Source: Streptomyces sp. NBC_00663
GTDB lineage: Bacteria > Actinomycetota > Actinomycetes > Streptomycetales > Streptomycetaceae
Length of the DNA stretch: 64,000 nt
Direction: 5' to 3'
Assembly: GCF_036226885.1 (NCBI RefSeq)
Contig: NZ_CP109027.1
Coordinates: 5,518,001-5,582,000 of the forward strand
Position 1 is the first letter of the stretch; every line of letters starts with the position of its first letter. The notes under the pieces were generated by a model. The model was not told the origin of the DNA. It worked only from the letters and a program-made list of their open reading frames with translations, and made no database searches. A program made the translations under genes and the position numbers. Shown in pieces: positions 33,081-41,220 of the stretch.

Positions 33081-33550
33081 CGAACCGTTTCGCTCCTACG
33101 ACGGTGAGGGCGCCGGTGGCGTGCGCCTCCAGCTCCGCTTCTACGACGGTGAGGGCGCCGGACGCGCGTGGCGCATCGGCGATGACGTCCCCGGCGAGGC
33201 GCGCCTCCGTGCCGGCTGTGGCGACCTGCGCGGCAGCGCGCGCCACCGCAACGGCCAAGGCGCCCGGCCCGGCTCGCTGGGCGCTCTCCACTCGTCCGGC
33301 ACCCCTCAGTGGACCGGCCATGAAGCGGCGAGGCTCCCCGTTACTCGCCGCGGCCTGCGGGCGGCAGGGCCACCTGAGCCGCCCTGCCGCCCGGTGGGGG
33401 CGAGGCTTCCCCGGCCTCGCCCCCACCACCCCGGAGCTCATCCCCGAGCCCACCCCCATGACCCCCCACTGCACCCCCGTCCCCACCCTCGTCCCCGCCC
33501 CCGCCCACTGCACTCCCCGGGCGATACGCGTGCGAAGGAGCCCGCGATGA
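33077..33550 (+). CDS. unassigned open frame coupled to fruK and fruA (157 codons, doubtful)
   Basis: The frame starts with ATG overlapping the fruK stop (ATGA) and ends with TGA overlapping the fruA start (ATGA), so it exactly fills the 466-bp fruK-fruA gap. The product is rich in Ala, Pro, Arg and Thr, with no recognisable domain or signal peptide. Three strong stem-loops and a 26-bp direct repeat lie within it. It may be a real coupled peptide, or the two ATGA links may be coincidence in a regulatory gap. Another frame here, continuous with fruA, also has high third-position GC, so coding bias does not settle the question. Confidence 0.25.
   Translation: MTNRFAPTTVRAPVACASSSASTTVRAPDARGASAMTSPARRASVPAVATCAAARATATAKAPGPARWALSTRPAPLSGPAMKRRGSPLLAAACGRQGHLSRPAARWGRGFPGLAPTTPELIPEPTPMTPHCTPVPTLVPAPAHCTPRAIRVRRSPR
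33091..33161 (+). repeat. 26-bp direct repeat in the fruK-fruA gap
   Basis: Two copies of a 26-bp sequence (33091-33116 and 33136-33161, one mismatch), containing CTACGACGGTGAGGGCGCC, start 45 bp apart. This is well above chance and points to a recent local duplication. 45 is a multiple of three, so the frame is kept. Confidence 0.7.
33325..33424 (+). promoter_or_regulatory. three consecutive stem-loops between fruK and fruA
   Basis: GCGGCGAG/CTCGCCGC (33325-33351), GGGCGGCAGGGC/GCCCTGCCGCCC (33359-33392) and GGGGGCGAGGC/GCCTCGCCCCC (33396-33424) are perfect stems of 8, 12 and 11 bp in the operon direction. They may attenuate or stabilise the transcript and so set fruA against fruK expression. 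They also resemble mobile repeated intergenic elements, which would need a genome search to show. Confidence 0.6.
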
Positions 33551-35688
33551 GCGACATGATCACCGCGGACCTGGTCGATCTCGACCTGTCCGCCGACACC
33601 AAGGAAGCGGCGGCACGCGCCCTCGCCGAACGCATGGTCACCCTGGGCCGGGTGACCGACCTGGAGGGCTTCCTCGCCGACGTGGCCGCTCGCGAGGCCC
33701 AGATGCCGACCGGCCTGGACGGCGGCATCGGCATCCCGCACTGCCGCAGCGCGCACGTCACCGAGCCGACGCTGGCCTTCGGACGCAGCGCCGCCGGCAT
33801 CGACTTCGGCGCGGCGGACGGCCCCGCCGACCTGATCTTCCTGATCGCCGCGCCCGCCGGTGCGGACGACGCCCATCTGACGATCCTGTCGTCGCTGGCG
33901 CGGCAGCTGATGAACGCGGAGTTCACCGACGCGCTGCGCGCGGCGGGTGACGCGGCGACAGCGGCGGCGCTCATCCGCGGGGATGCGCCGGAGGCGGACG
34001 CGGCCGGCGCCTCCGCGGACGTATCCCCGGGCGCCCCCGCGGGCGCCTCATCGGACTCCGTGGCGGTGTCGGGGGCGGCCTCCGCCGATACCGCCACGGG
34101 TACCGCGGCCCCGGCGCCGGGCGGCCCGACCGCTCCGGCGCCGGGCGCCACGGACGCGAGCGGGGCGGACACCGCCGACGCGCGCCCCTTCCGTATCGTC
34201 GCCGTCACCTCCTGCCCGACCGGCATCGCCCACACCTACATGGCGGCCGAGTCCCTGGAGAACGCGGGCCGTGAGGCGGGCGTCGAACTCGCCGTCGAGA
34301 CCCAGGGCTCGGCCGGCTTCACACGGCTCGACCCGGCCGTCATCGCGGCGGCGGACGGCGTGATCTTCGCCCACGACGTCCCCGTACGCGACAAGGACCG
34401 CTTCGCCGGCAAGCCGACCGTCGACGTCGGCGTGAAGGCGGGGATCAACCGTCCCGCCGAGCTCATCACCGAGGTACGTGGGAAGGCGGCGCGCGGTGAG
34501 GTGACCGGGGCGCCCGGAACCGGCTCCACGCCGGTCGAGCGCGCGGGCGACGCCGGTGACAGCTACGGCACCAAGCTCCGCAAGTGGCTGATGACCGGTG
34601 TGAGCTACATGGTTCCGTTCGTCGCGGCGGGCGGTCTGCTGATCGCCCTCGGCTTCGCGATCGGCGGCTACCAGATCAACGAGGCCAAGCCGGTCATGGA
34701 GCACTTCGACTGGGGCCAGGTCGACAGCTGGGGCGCGCTCCTCTTCCAGATCGGCGGCATCGCCTTCGGCTTCCTCATCCCCGTCCTCGCCGGCTACATC
34801 GCCTACGGCATGGCGGACCGGCCCGGCCTCGTGCCCGGCTTCGTCGGCGGCATGATCTCCGTCAACATCGCCGCAGGCTTCCTCGGCGGCCTGGTCGCCG
34901 GTCTGCTGGCCGGTGCGGTCGTCCTCGGCATCCAGAAGATCAAGATCCCACCGGTGCTGCGCGGCATCATGCCGGTGGTGGTGATCCCACTGGTCTCGTC
35001 GATCGTCGTCGGCTTCCTGATGTTCATCGTGATCGGCAAGCCGATCGCCGAGGCCCAGAAGGCGATGACGGACTGGCTGAACGGCCTCTCCGGCACCAAC
35101 GCCATCCTCCTCGGCATCCTCCTCGGCCTGATGATGTGCTTCGACCTGGGCGGCCCGGTCAACAAGGTCGCCTACGCCTTCGCCACCGCCGGCATCGCCG
35201 TACAGGACCCGAGCGACTCGGCGATGAAGGTCATGGCAGCCGTGATGGCGGCCGGCATGGTGCCGCCGCTGGGCATGGCCCTCGCGACGACCGTGCGCAA
35301 GAAGCTGTTCACCGAGACCGAGCGCGAGAACGGCAAGGCGGCCTGGGTGCTCGGTGCCTCCTTCATCTCCGAGGGCGCCATCCCGTTCGCCGCCGCCGAC
35401 CCGCTGCGCGTCATCCCCGCCTCCATGGCGGGCGGCGCGGTCACCGGTGCGCTGACCATGGCCTTCGGCTCCACCCTGCGCGCCCCGCACGGCGGCATCT
35501 GGGTCACCTTCCTGATCGGCAAGCCGTTCCTGTACCTGCTGGCCATCGCGGTCGGCACGGCGGTCACGGCGGGCCTGGTGATTCTCCTCAAGGGTCTGCG
35601 CAAGACGGCCCCGGGAGAGACCGCCGCCGCCCCCGACGGCACCGCGGCGGCTTCGACGACGGAGACGAAGCAGCCGGTCGCGGCGTAG
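33547..35688 (+). CDS. fruA: PTS fructose-specific EIIABC permease
   Basis: The ATG at 33547 follows GAAGGAG and gives 713 aa. Domains in order: EIIA with the phosphorylated His at about 65 (GGIGIPHCRSAH), an Ala/Pro/Gly-rich linker (about 150-212), EIIB with the phosphorylated Cys at about 223 (AVTSCPTGIAHTYMAAESLE), and an EIIC membrane domain (about 305-690) with helices and the conserved DLGGPVNKVAYAFA and FISEGAIPFAAADP loops. It imports fructose and releases it as fructose 1-phosphate, using phosphate from enzyme I and HPr encoded elsewhere. The order fruR-fruK-fruA matches the Streptomyces fructose operon. Confidence 0.95.
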   Translation: MSDMITADLVDLDLSADTKEAAARALAERMVTLGRVTDLEGFLADVAAREAQMPTGLDGGIGIPHCRSAHVTEPTLAFGRSAAGIDFGAADGPADLIFLIAAPAGADDAHLTILSSLARQLMNAEFTDALRAAGDAATAAALIRGDAPEADAAGASADVSPGAPAGASSDSVAVSGAASADTATGTAAPAPGGPTAPAPGATDASGADTADARPFRIVAVTSCPTGIAHTYMAAESLENAGREAGVELAVETQGSAGFTRLDPAVIAAADGVIFAHDVPVRDKDRFAGKPTVDVGVKAGINRPAELITEVRGKAARGEVTGAPGTGSTPVERAGDAGDSYGTKLRKWLMTGVSYMVPFVAAGGLLIALGFAIGGYQINEAKPVMEHFDWGQVDSWGALLFQIGGIAFGFLIPVLAGYIAYGMADRPGLVPGFVGGMISVNIAAGFLGGLVAGLLAGAVVLGIQKIKIPPVLRGIMPVVVIPLVSSIVVGFLMFIVIGKPIAEAQKAMTDWLNGLSGTNAILLGILLGLMMCFDLGGPVNKVAYAFATAGIAVQDPSDSAMKVMAAVMAAGMVPPLGMALATTVRKKLFTETERENGKAAWVLGASFISEGAIPFAAADPLRVIPASMAGGAVTGALTMAFGSTLRAPHGGIWVTFLIGKPFLYLLAIAVGTAVTAGLVILLKGLRKTAPGETAAAPDGTAAASTTETKQPVAA

Positions 35689-35770
35689 TAGGAGACCCAC
35701 CGACTCCCGTCATCGCCATGCCCCTTTGGGCGGCTGTGAGTTGTTCACGGCACCTGCGAGATACGTCACG

Positions 35771-35792
35771 GTCCGGGACCAAAGTCCCGGAC
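35771..35792. promoter_or_regulatory. DosR/DevR-type palindrome upstream of a small membrane protein gene
   Basis: GTCCGGGAC-CAAA-GTCCCGGAC is a perfect 22-bp palindrome containing GGGACCAAAGTCCC, which fits the dormancy-regulator (DosR/DevR) consensus GGGACT-N2-AGTCCC closely. It overlaps the expected -35 region of the next gene. Streptomyces encode DevR-like response regulators with similar sites. It might instead serve as a terminator for fruA. Confidence 0.6.
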
Positions 35793-35812
35793 TGTGGTGT
35801 CTACTGGGGCGC

Positions 35813-36064
35813 ATGCCTGAGCACGTCTCGATCTTCCAGATGGCGGGAATGGCCGTCCTCGCCCTGGCGACCGTCGTCTGGGCGATCGGCCTGACCCGCG
35901 TCCTGCGCCGCGGCCGAGAGGCCGCCCTGTGGGGAGCCGCCCCCACCCTCGGGGGCCTTCCGTACCAGCGGCAGGCGGGCCCCGACCTGGAGTCCGTCCA
36001 GCTCACCCCGGCGGAACGGGACGCCTTCGCGGGCCTGGTACGACAGCTCAGCGACGGCCGCTGA
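35813..36064 (+). CDS. small membrane protein of unknown function
   Basis: The 83-aa product starts at an ATG with TACTGG as a possible -10 five bases upstream, so it may be leaderless. Residues 8-30 (FQMAGMAVLALATVVWAIGLTRVL) form one membrane helix. The C-terminal part ends ESVQLTPAERDAFAGLVRQLSDGR, an amphipathic segment with an LTPAERDAFAxLVRQL pattern seen in other small Streptomyces proteins. It is probably a single-span protein with a cytoplasmic tail. The palindrome upstream suggests control by a DevR-type regulator under low oxygen. No function is assigned. Confidence 0.65.
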   Translation: MPEHVSIFQMAGMAVLALATVVWAIGLTRVLRRGREAALWGAAPTLGGLPYQRQAGPDLESVQLTPAERDAFAGLVRQLSDGR

Positions 36065-36093
36065 AGCCCAAGAGCTCACCCGCTCGTCATGCG

Positions 36094-36117
36094 GGCGCGC
36101 GTCACGAAACGCGCGCC
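36094..36117. terminator. bidirectional terminator
   Basis: GGCGCGCGT and ACGCGCGCC form a 9-bp perfect stem with a 6-base loop between the small membrane protein gene and the convergent DUF6227-like gene, whose stop lies in the stem. Confidence 0.65.
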
Positions 36118-36848
36118 GCCCGCCGCTCCATCGCATCCCGGGCGGCGTCCTCGGAGACGTACACCTCGCACATGTGCCGCCCGTCGGGCGTGGCCGTGTG
36201 CTCGACCTCCCACAGGGAGATCTCCTCGCCGTCACGCAGCAGGAACGCATGCTCGTAGAGCGAGAAGCACAGTCCGATGCGCCCCGCGCGGCACGGTCGT
36301 CCGAACGCCTGCGTGATCTGGTGCGCGCACGCGTCCGCCAGCAGCGCCGCCGTCTCCGCACCCGGCCGGTCCGGGTTCTCAGCGCGCCGCAGCAGCCGAC
36401 GCGCGTGATCGGCGGAGTCGTCGGGCATGTACGCGTGCCGGGGCGCGGGGATCGGCGACAACTGCACCGTCACCGGCAGCTCGAAGTCGGGAGTGTCCGC
36501 GGGCAGCGGCAGCCGGGCCGTGGCCGCGCGCAGCTCCTCGTCGTCCACGTACACCTCGTGCTGCGGGTCGCTGCCCGGCACGGTGTTGTGGACCAACTCC
36601 CAGAGCGTGAGCGCGGAGCCGTCGGCGAGCAGCCAGGTGTGGCGGTAGGTCTCGCGGTGCAGCCCCGCGCTGTGGTGCGCGGAGTGCAGTGAGCTGTCGT
36701 GCGCCAGTGCGCAGTCGAGTCGCTGTATCGCCTCGTCGGGCAGCTCGAAGGAGTTCAGCGCACGGCCGAGGAGTCGCGCGAGGTGCTCCTCCGGAGACTC
36801 GGGCGACTCGCGTGGCTCGTACGCTGCTGTCTCGTACGGAACGCTCAA
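36102..36848 (-). CDS. conserved Streptomyces protein, probably DUF6227 family
   Basis: This 248-aa cytoplasmic protein has two similar halves: each contains a helical segment then a beta region with ETYRHTWLLADGSALTLWELVHNTVPGSDPQHEVYVDDEEL in the first and LYEHAFLLRDGEEISLWEVEHTATPDGRHMCEVYVSEDAARDA in the second, suggesting an internal duplication. I recall this family as the Streptomyces-specific DUF6227, whose function is unknown. The gene stands alone between terminators, with a palindrome just upstream. It may be a small regulator or stress protein, but the sequence gives no direct hint. Confidence 0.75.
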   Translation of the reverse strand: MSVPYETAAYEPRESPESPEEHLARLLGRALNSFELPDEAIQRLDCALAHDSSLHSAHHSAGLHRETYRHTWLLADGSALTLWELVHNTVPGSDPQHEVYVDDEELRAATARLPLPADTPDFELPVTVQLSPIPAPRHAYMPDDSADHARRLLRRAENPDRPGAETAALLADACAHQITQAFGRPCRAGRIGLCFSLYEHAFLLRDGEEISLWEVEHTATPDGRHMCEVYVSEDAARDAMERRAARVS

Positions 36849-36905
36849 GGTTTCTCCCGGCGTTGCTGCATGTCACCTTGTGGGTGCATACCGTAGCCCC
36901 TCGGT

Positions 36906-36920
36906 CGGACATCATGTCCG
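36906..36920. promoter_or_regulatory. 15-bp palindrome upstream of the DUF6227-like gene
   Basis: CGGACAT-C-ATGTCCG is a perfect inverted repeat 58 bases before the start codon, in the right place for an operator. Its regulator is unknown. Confidence 0.5.
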
Positions 36921-36952
36921 GGAACCGAGAAAACGTGCGCACAGAAAACTCG

Positions 36953-36983
36953 CGGGCCGTGTGAGAAGTTCCCACGCGGCCCG
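36953..36983 (-). terminator. terminator of the L,D-transpeptidase gene
   Basis: CGGGCCGTGTG and CACGCGGCCCG form an 11-bp stem with one wobble pair and a 9-base loop, 49 bases after the transpeptidase stop. Confidence 0.65.
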
Positions 36984-37031
36984 AAGATCCGTCAAAAACA
37001 GCCGGTCAGAAGGCACTTGGCGGGCAGGAAC

Positions 37032-38249
37032 TCACGCGGCGCTGCCGGCGGTCCACTGGCTCCACGACATGTTCCAGCCGTTGAGCCCGTTGTCCGGTGC
37101 CACCGTCTTGTCGGGCGAGTTCTTGACGATCACGACGTCCCCGAGGATGGAGTTGTCGTAGAACCACTTGGCGCTCGTCGCCCCCGAGCCGCCCTGCGCG
37201 TCCTGTAGTCCCACGCACCCGTGGCTGGTGCCGGTCTGGCCGAAGGGGGGATTGGCCTTGTTGTACCAGTAGTTGCCGTGGATGAACGTCCCCGACTGGG
37301 TCAGACGCATCGCGTGCGGCACGTCCGGGATGTCGTAGGCGTTGTCGAGCCCGACCGTCCGGCTGTCCATCCGCAGCTTCGGGAACTTCTCGGAGATCAC
37401 CATCTGTCCGTTGTAGGTGGTGAACTCCGCGCTGCCCGCCGAGATCGGCACCGACTTGAAGGTCTTGCCGTCCCGCACGACCGTCATCGTCTGCGTCTTC
37501 ACGTCGACCGTGGAGACCTGCGACCGCCCGATCGTGAAGCTGACGGTCTTCTTCTGTACCCCGACGACGCCGTTCGCGCCCTTCACGCCGTCCAGGTCGA
37601 TCTTCATCGTGACCTTGGAGCCGGCCTTCCAGTACTCCTGCGGCCGGAAGTCGAGCCGCTGCGACCCGAACCAGTGCCCGACCACCTGCTGCCCGCTGCT
37701 GGAGGAGACCGTGATGTGCGACTGCACGGCCTTCTTGTCGCTGATCGCCTTGTCGAAGCTGAACGACACCGGCATCCCGACCCCCACCGTCGTACCGCCG
37801 TCCGGCGTGTACGTCCCGATGAAGCTGTTCGCCTTGCTGACCGTGGTGAAGGTCGAGTCGTCCGAGACGGCACGCCCGTCGGCGTCCTTCGCGGTCGCCG
37901 ATATCTCGTACTTCGTCTCCCGCTCCAACTGCTCCTTCGGCTTCCAGCTGGCCCCGTCCGCGGAGAGCGTGCCCGGCACGTCCTGCCCCGTCCCCGCCAC
38001 CTTCATCTTCACGACGGTCAGCTCGCCCCCGCTGACCTTGACCCCCGTCGTGTTGATCGACGCGCCCGTCGAACCGTTCTTCGCCGAGATGACGATCTTC
38101 GCCGCCGACGTCTTCGGGGAGTCCCCGGCGCCCTTGCCGTCGTCCTTGCCGTCGGCGCCGCCGCCACAGGCGGTGAGAGTGAGGGCGCCGACCGCCAGAA
38201 CGGCACAGGCCCCCAGTGCGCGCCTCGTTGCTATGTCCGGCGTTGTCAC
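37032..38249 (-). CDS. L,D-transpeptidase lipoprotein (Ig-like domains plus YkuD)
   Basis: The GTG at 38249 follows GGGAG and gives 405 aa. The N-terminus has a lipobox in ALTLTAC, so it is anchored outside the membrane. Two Ig-like domains (about 45-240) have the pattern PKEQLERETKYEISATAKDADGRAVSDDSTFTTV and the Ldt-type THPDGGTTVGVGMPVSFSFDKAI (here TYTPDGGTT). The YkuD catalytic domain (about 255-390) ends with the active-site motif SHGCVGLQ, including the nucleophile Cys. Such enzymes form 3-3 peptidoglycan cross-links resistant to most beta-lactams. It resembles the LdtMt2-type proteins of mycobacteria. Confidence 0.92.
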   Translation of the reverse strand: MTTPDIATRRALGACAVLAVGALTLTACGGGADGKDDGKGAGDSPKTSAAKIVISAKNGSTGASINTTGVKVSGGELTVVKMKVAGTGQDVPGTLSADGASWKPKEQLERETKYEISATAKDADGRAVSDDSTFTTVSKANSFIGTYTPDGGTTVGVGMPVSFSFDKAISDKKAVQSHITVSSSSGQQVVGHWFGSQRLDFRPQEYWKAGSKVTMKIDLDGVKGANGVVGVQKKTVSFTIGRSQVSTVDVKTQTMTVVRDGKTFKSVPISAGSAEFTTYNGQMVISEKFPKLRMDSRTVGLDNAYDIPDVPHAMRLTQSGTFIHGNYWYNKANPPFGQTGTSHGCVGLQDAQGGSGATSAKWFYDNSILGDVVIVKNSPDKTVAPDNGLNGWNMSWSQWTAGSAA

Positions 38250-38430
38250 GAGCTGCTCCCGGTTCGTGTGATGTGCGTGATCCGCTCCAGTGCGTGGAGA
38301 AAGAGCGCATCCATGACCGGTCGGGTTCCCCCAGTCGACGGTGAACGCCATCACGTGACACAACCGGGACAATCCCCACACGAAACGCGCCACCCCGGAG
38401 CACAGGCCCCCGGCCCCCGTCCCGTCCCTG

Positions 38431-39459
38431 TCACCGACCCCCGTACAACTCCCCGTACGACAGCCACTCCCCACCCGGTCCGCGCACCGACTCGGCCGCG
38501 CGGACGGCGCGCACGATCGCGCGGGTCACCATGTCGGCGCCCGCCGCGAGGAGTTCGTTGAGCGCCAGGGGGTGCTCGGCGTCCAGCGCGCGCTCTCCCG
38601 TCGCCAGCGTGAACACCGTGTCGCCGTCGTTGAGAAGGTGCACCGGCCGTACGGCGCGCGCGATGCCGTCGTGCGCCGTGCCGGCGAGCTTCTGCGCCTG
38701 CGCCTTCGACAGGTCCGCGTCGGTGGCGACGACCGCGAGCGTGGTGTTCAGAAGGGGAGCCGCGTTCTTGGCCGCGGTCTCGGCGAGCCGCCGACGCGCG
38801 GCCTCATGTACATGCGCCTCCGGATAGTCCACGCGCCCCTGGAACAACTCCCCGTACAGAACGCCCGTTTCCGGATCCAGTACGGCGCCCGCCGCGTTGG
38901 CCACCACCAGCGCGGCGACCGTGATCCCCGACCCGAGCACGACGCTCGCGCTGCCGACCCCGCCCTTCAACGACCCGACAGCGGCGCCCGTACCCGCGCC
39001 CACGCCCCCTTCTTGCACGCGCGTCCCGGGCGCGCTCGCCGCGGCCTCCTCGACCGCCGTCCGGCCCACGGAGGCATCCGGCCTGGCCCGGAAGTCGCCG
39101 CCCCGCCCGAGGTCGAAGACGCAGGCGGCGGGCACGACGGGCACGACGTGCGTCGGATCCGGCCCGACACGCACCCCGCGCCCCTGCTCCTCCAGCCACG
39201 CCATCACGCCGGTCGCGGCGTCGAGTCCGTAGGCGCTGCCCCCCGTCAGAACGATCGCCTCGACCTTCTGCACGACGTTGCGCGGGTCGAGGGCGTCGGT
39301 CTCCTTGGTGCCGGGGCCACCGCCGCGCACGTCCACGGCGGCGACGGCGCCGCCCTCCGGGGCGAGCACCACGGTGGTGCCGGTGAGCCAACCGTCGCCG
39401 GTGCGCGTCGCGTGCCCCACGCGCACACCGGCGACGTCCGTCAGAGCGTCAACTGTCAT
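38431..39459 (-). CDS. P1 (S58, DmpA-like) family peptidase
   Basis: Starting at the ATG at 39459 this has 342 aa. It carries the DmpA/P1 signatures: LTDVAGVRVGHATRTGDGWLTGTTVVLAPEGG at the N-terminus, RGGGPGTKETDALDP, VLTGGSAYGLDAATG and GTGAAVGSLKGGVGSAS; the last holds the autocleavage region of the N-terminal nucleophile fold. Family members cleave short peptides or release D- or beta-amino acids and some hydrolyse nylon oligomers. The protein is probably cytoplasmic. It is divergently arranged from nothing nearby and ends 181 bp from the transpeptidase start. Confidence 0.85.
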   Translation of the reverse strand: MTVDALTDVAGVRVGHATRTGDGWLTGTTVVLAPEGGAVAAVDVRGGGPGTKETDALDPRNVVQKVEAIVLTGGSAYGLDAATGVMAWLEEQGRGVRVGPDPTHVVPVVPAACVFDLGRGGDFRARPDASVGRTAVEEAAASAPGTRVQEGGVGAGTGAAVGSLKGGVGSASVVLGSGITVAALVVANAAGAVLDPETGVLYGELFQGRVDYPEAHVHEAARRRLAETAAKNAAPLLNTTLAVVATDADLSKAQAQKLAGTAHDGIARAVRPVHLLNDGDTVFTLATGERALDAEHPLALNELLAAGADMVTRAIVRAVRAAESVRGPGGEWLSYGELYGGR

Positions 39460-39574
39460 GGCCCCAGTCTCGTCCAGGCCACCCCGACACCCGCCCACCG
39501 GCGCGACGCTCGCACCGGCACCGACCGACCGGCGCGGAACCGGCACTGACCGCCGGAATCCGCGCCGGCGCCCA

Positions 39575-40813
39575 TCACCCGACCGGCGCCGGTGCCGCCT
39601 GCTTGCGCTCACGGGTCGCCATCCGCGCCGTCAGCGTCGTCCCCGTGGCCACCGCGAGTGCCGAGACGATGCCGGCCGCGAGCACGGCCCAATCGCCCAG
39701 GAACGTGCAGGCGATCACCAGCAGCGCTGTGACCGGCAGTACCAGCTGCTGCGCGGTACCCACCTTGAAGTAGCGCGAGTGCAGGGCCCAGACGGTGAGG
39801 AGATAGAGCGCCGTCGGCAGCGTCACCGCGGCCGACGCGGCCAGCGTGGAGATGTGCGCCTCGCCGACCGCCTGCTCGACCGCCACCTCCAGCCCGGCGC
39901 CGATCGCGGCTGCCGAGGCGAAGATCAGGTAGTGGCCGTAGCCCCACAGGAACGCCTGCTTGCTGGTGCGCAGCCTGCCGTGGATCGGCACGACGAAGTA
40001 GATCCACCACGCCGCGAACACGATCAGCAGCCCGCCCGCGGCGATCGGCAGCAGTTCACCGAGCGCGTCGTTCTCGTCGACGGCGGACTTCACGGCGACC
40101 GTGGCCGCGGCGATCGTCTCGCCGAGGACGATGATGGTGAACAGCCCGTACCGCTCGGCGATGTGGTGCGGATGCCAGGAGGAGGTGAAGTCCTTCTCCG
40201 CGTACGCCGGCACGCACATCTCGACCACCGCCATCACGAGGAACACCCAGGGCCTCGCCCCCACGGGCAGCACCACAAGCCCCAGCCAGCCGACCATGCA
40301 GAGCAGCACGCCACCGGCGTACCGCAGAGCCATCGTCCGCTCCGCGCCCTCGCTGGACAGCGCCACGCGTATCCACTGCGCGGACATGGCGAGCCGCATG
40401 ATCACGTAGCCCAGCCAGACGGTCAGGAAGTCGTGGTCCTCGAAGGCCCGCGACACCCCGGCCGCGAGCACCAGCACACCGGCGATCTGGACCAGGGTGA
40501 CGACCCGGTAGAGGACGTCGTCGTTGTCGTACGCCGAGGCGAACCAGGAGAAGTTCATCCAGGCCCACCAGATGGCGAAGAAGACCATCGCGTAGTTGAG
40601 GATGCCTTCGCCGGCATGTCCCTCGGCGATCGAGTGCACCAACTGCACGCCCGCCTGGGCGATGGCCACGACGAAGCACAGGTCGAAGAAGAGCTCCAGG
40701 GGCGAGGCGACCCGATGCGCCTCGTCGCGCCCGCGGGCGCTGAGCCTCCGCAACGGACTACGGGGGGCGTGCGCGTCGGAGGGCGCTGGGGACGGAGTCG
40801 AACTGGACGTCAT
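39575..40813 (-). CDS. LtrA-family (low temperature requirement A) membrane protein
   Basis: The ATG at 40813 gives 412 aa with about ten membrane helices. The LtrA family is recognised by VASPLELFFDLCFVVAIAQAG, WWAWMNFSWFASAYDNDD, and HHIAERYGLFTIIVLGETIAA, a motif with conserved His and Glu residues. The family is named for a Listeria gene needed for growth at low temperature, but its molecular activity is unknown. The C-terminus is a charged tail (RMATRERKQAAPAPVG). The gene is divergent from the small protein gene at 40998. I infer a transport or signalling role only from the membrane topology. Confidence 0.85.
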   Translation of the reverse strand: MTSSSTPSPAPSDAHAPRSPLRRLSARGRDEAHRVASPLELFFDLCFVVAIAQAGVQLVHSIAEGHAGEGILNYAMVFFAIWWAWMNFSWFASAYDNDDVLYRVVTLVQIAGVLVLAAGVSRAFEDHDFLTVWLGYVIMRLAMSAQWIRVALSSEGAERTMALRYAGGVLLCMVGWLGLVVLPVGARPWVFLVMAVVEMCVPAYAEKDFTSSWHPHHIAERYGLFTIIVLGETIAAATVAVKSAVDENDALGELLPIAAGGLLIVFAAWWIYFVVPIHGRLRTSKQAFLWGYGHYLIFASAAAIGAGLEVAVEQAVGEAHISTLAASAAVTLPTALYLLTVWALHSRYFKVGTAQQLVLPVTALLVIACTFLGDWAVLAAGIVSALAVATGTTLTARMATRERKQAAPAPVG

Positions 40814-40997
40814 GCGTCCAAGCACAGCAGATACCGGCCAGAAATTCTTGTGCACGCTTTCACAAGCGGGCGAGGGTCCAAAGCCTCGGAAGAAACTCCA
40901 GGTCAGCCGAGCCCGGGACGCGACGCCATCGCCGTCCGCGACTCCGTCCAGAGCAACTACGCCCACGTCCGCTGGGGCCGGGCCGTACCCTGGACCC

Positions 40998-41174
40998 ATG
41001 AGTACCGCCCCCGACCCGGCGCCCCGCGCTCCCAAGCCGTCGCTGATCTTCGACGACCCGCTGGACCAGCAGTCCTCGGACGACACGGACCGCGGCTGGG
41101 GCGAGCGGGGCGGCGCGGACAGCGCGGCGGACCTGAAGCGCTTCCTCGACGAGAAGCCGCCCCACCACCTCTGA
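40998..41174 (+). CDS. conserved small protein, 58 aa
   Basis: This short protein has a Pro-rich start, then SLIFDDPLDQQSSDDTDRGWGERGGADSAADLKRFLDEKPPHHL. It is acidic, has no membrane segment or cysteine and looks disordered except for the C-terminal helix. I recall close relatives at the same position in other Streptomyces, next to mscL, which argues it is real. The start ATG lies just after a GGACCC stretch and has no strong ribosome-binding site. Function unknown. Confidence 0.7.
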   Translation: MSTAPDPAPRAPKPSLIFDDPLDQQSSDDTDRGWGERGGADSAADLKRFLDEKPPHHL

Positions 41175-41185
41175 GCCGCCCGCCG

Positions 41186-41213
41186 CACGGCCTGCCAGAA
41201 CCGGCAGGCCGTG
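41186..41213. terminator. bidirectional terminator before mscL
   Basis: CACGGCCTGCC and GGCAGGCCGTG form an 11-bp perfect stem with a 6-base loop, between the convergent small-protein and mscL genes. Confidence 0.8.
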
Positions 41214-41220
41214 GCGGTCG

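Noticed and set aside
36880..36964. Small ORF upstream of the DUF6227-like gene
   Set aside because: No ribosome-binding site and no similarity. The segment holds a palindrome and a terminator stem, which explain it better.
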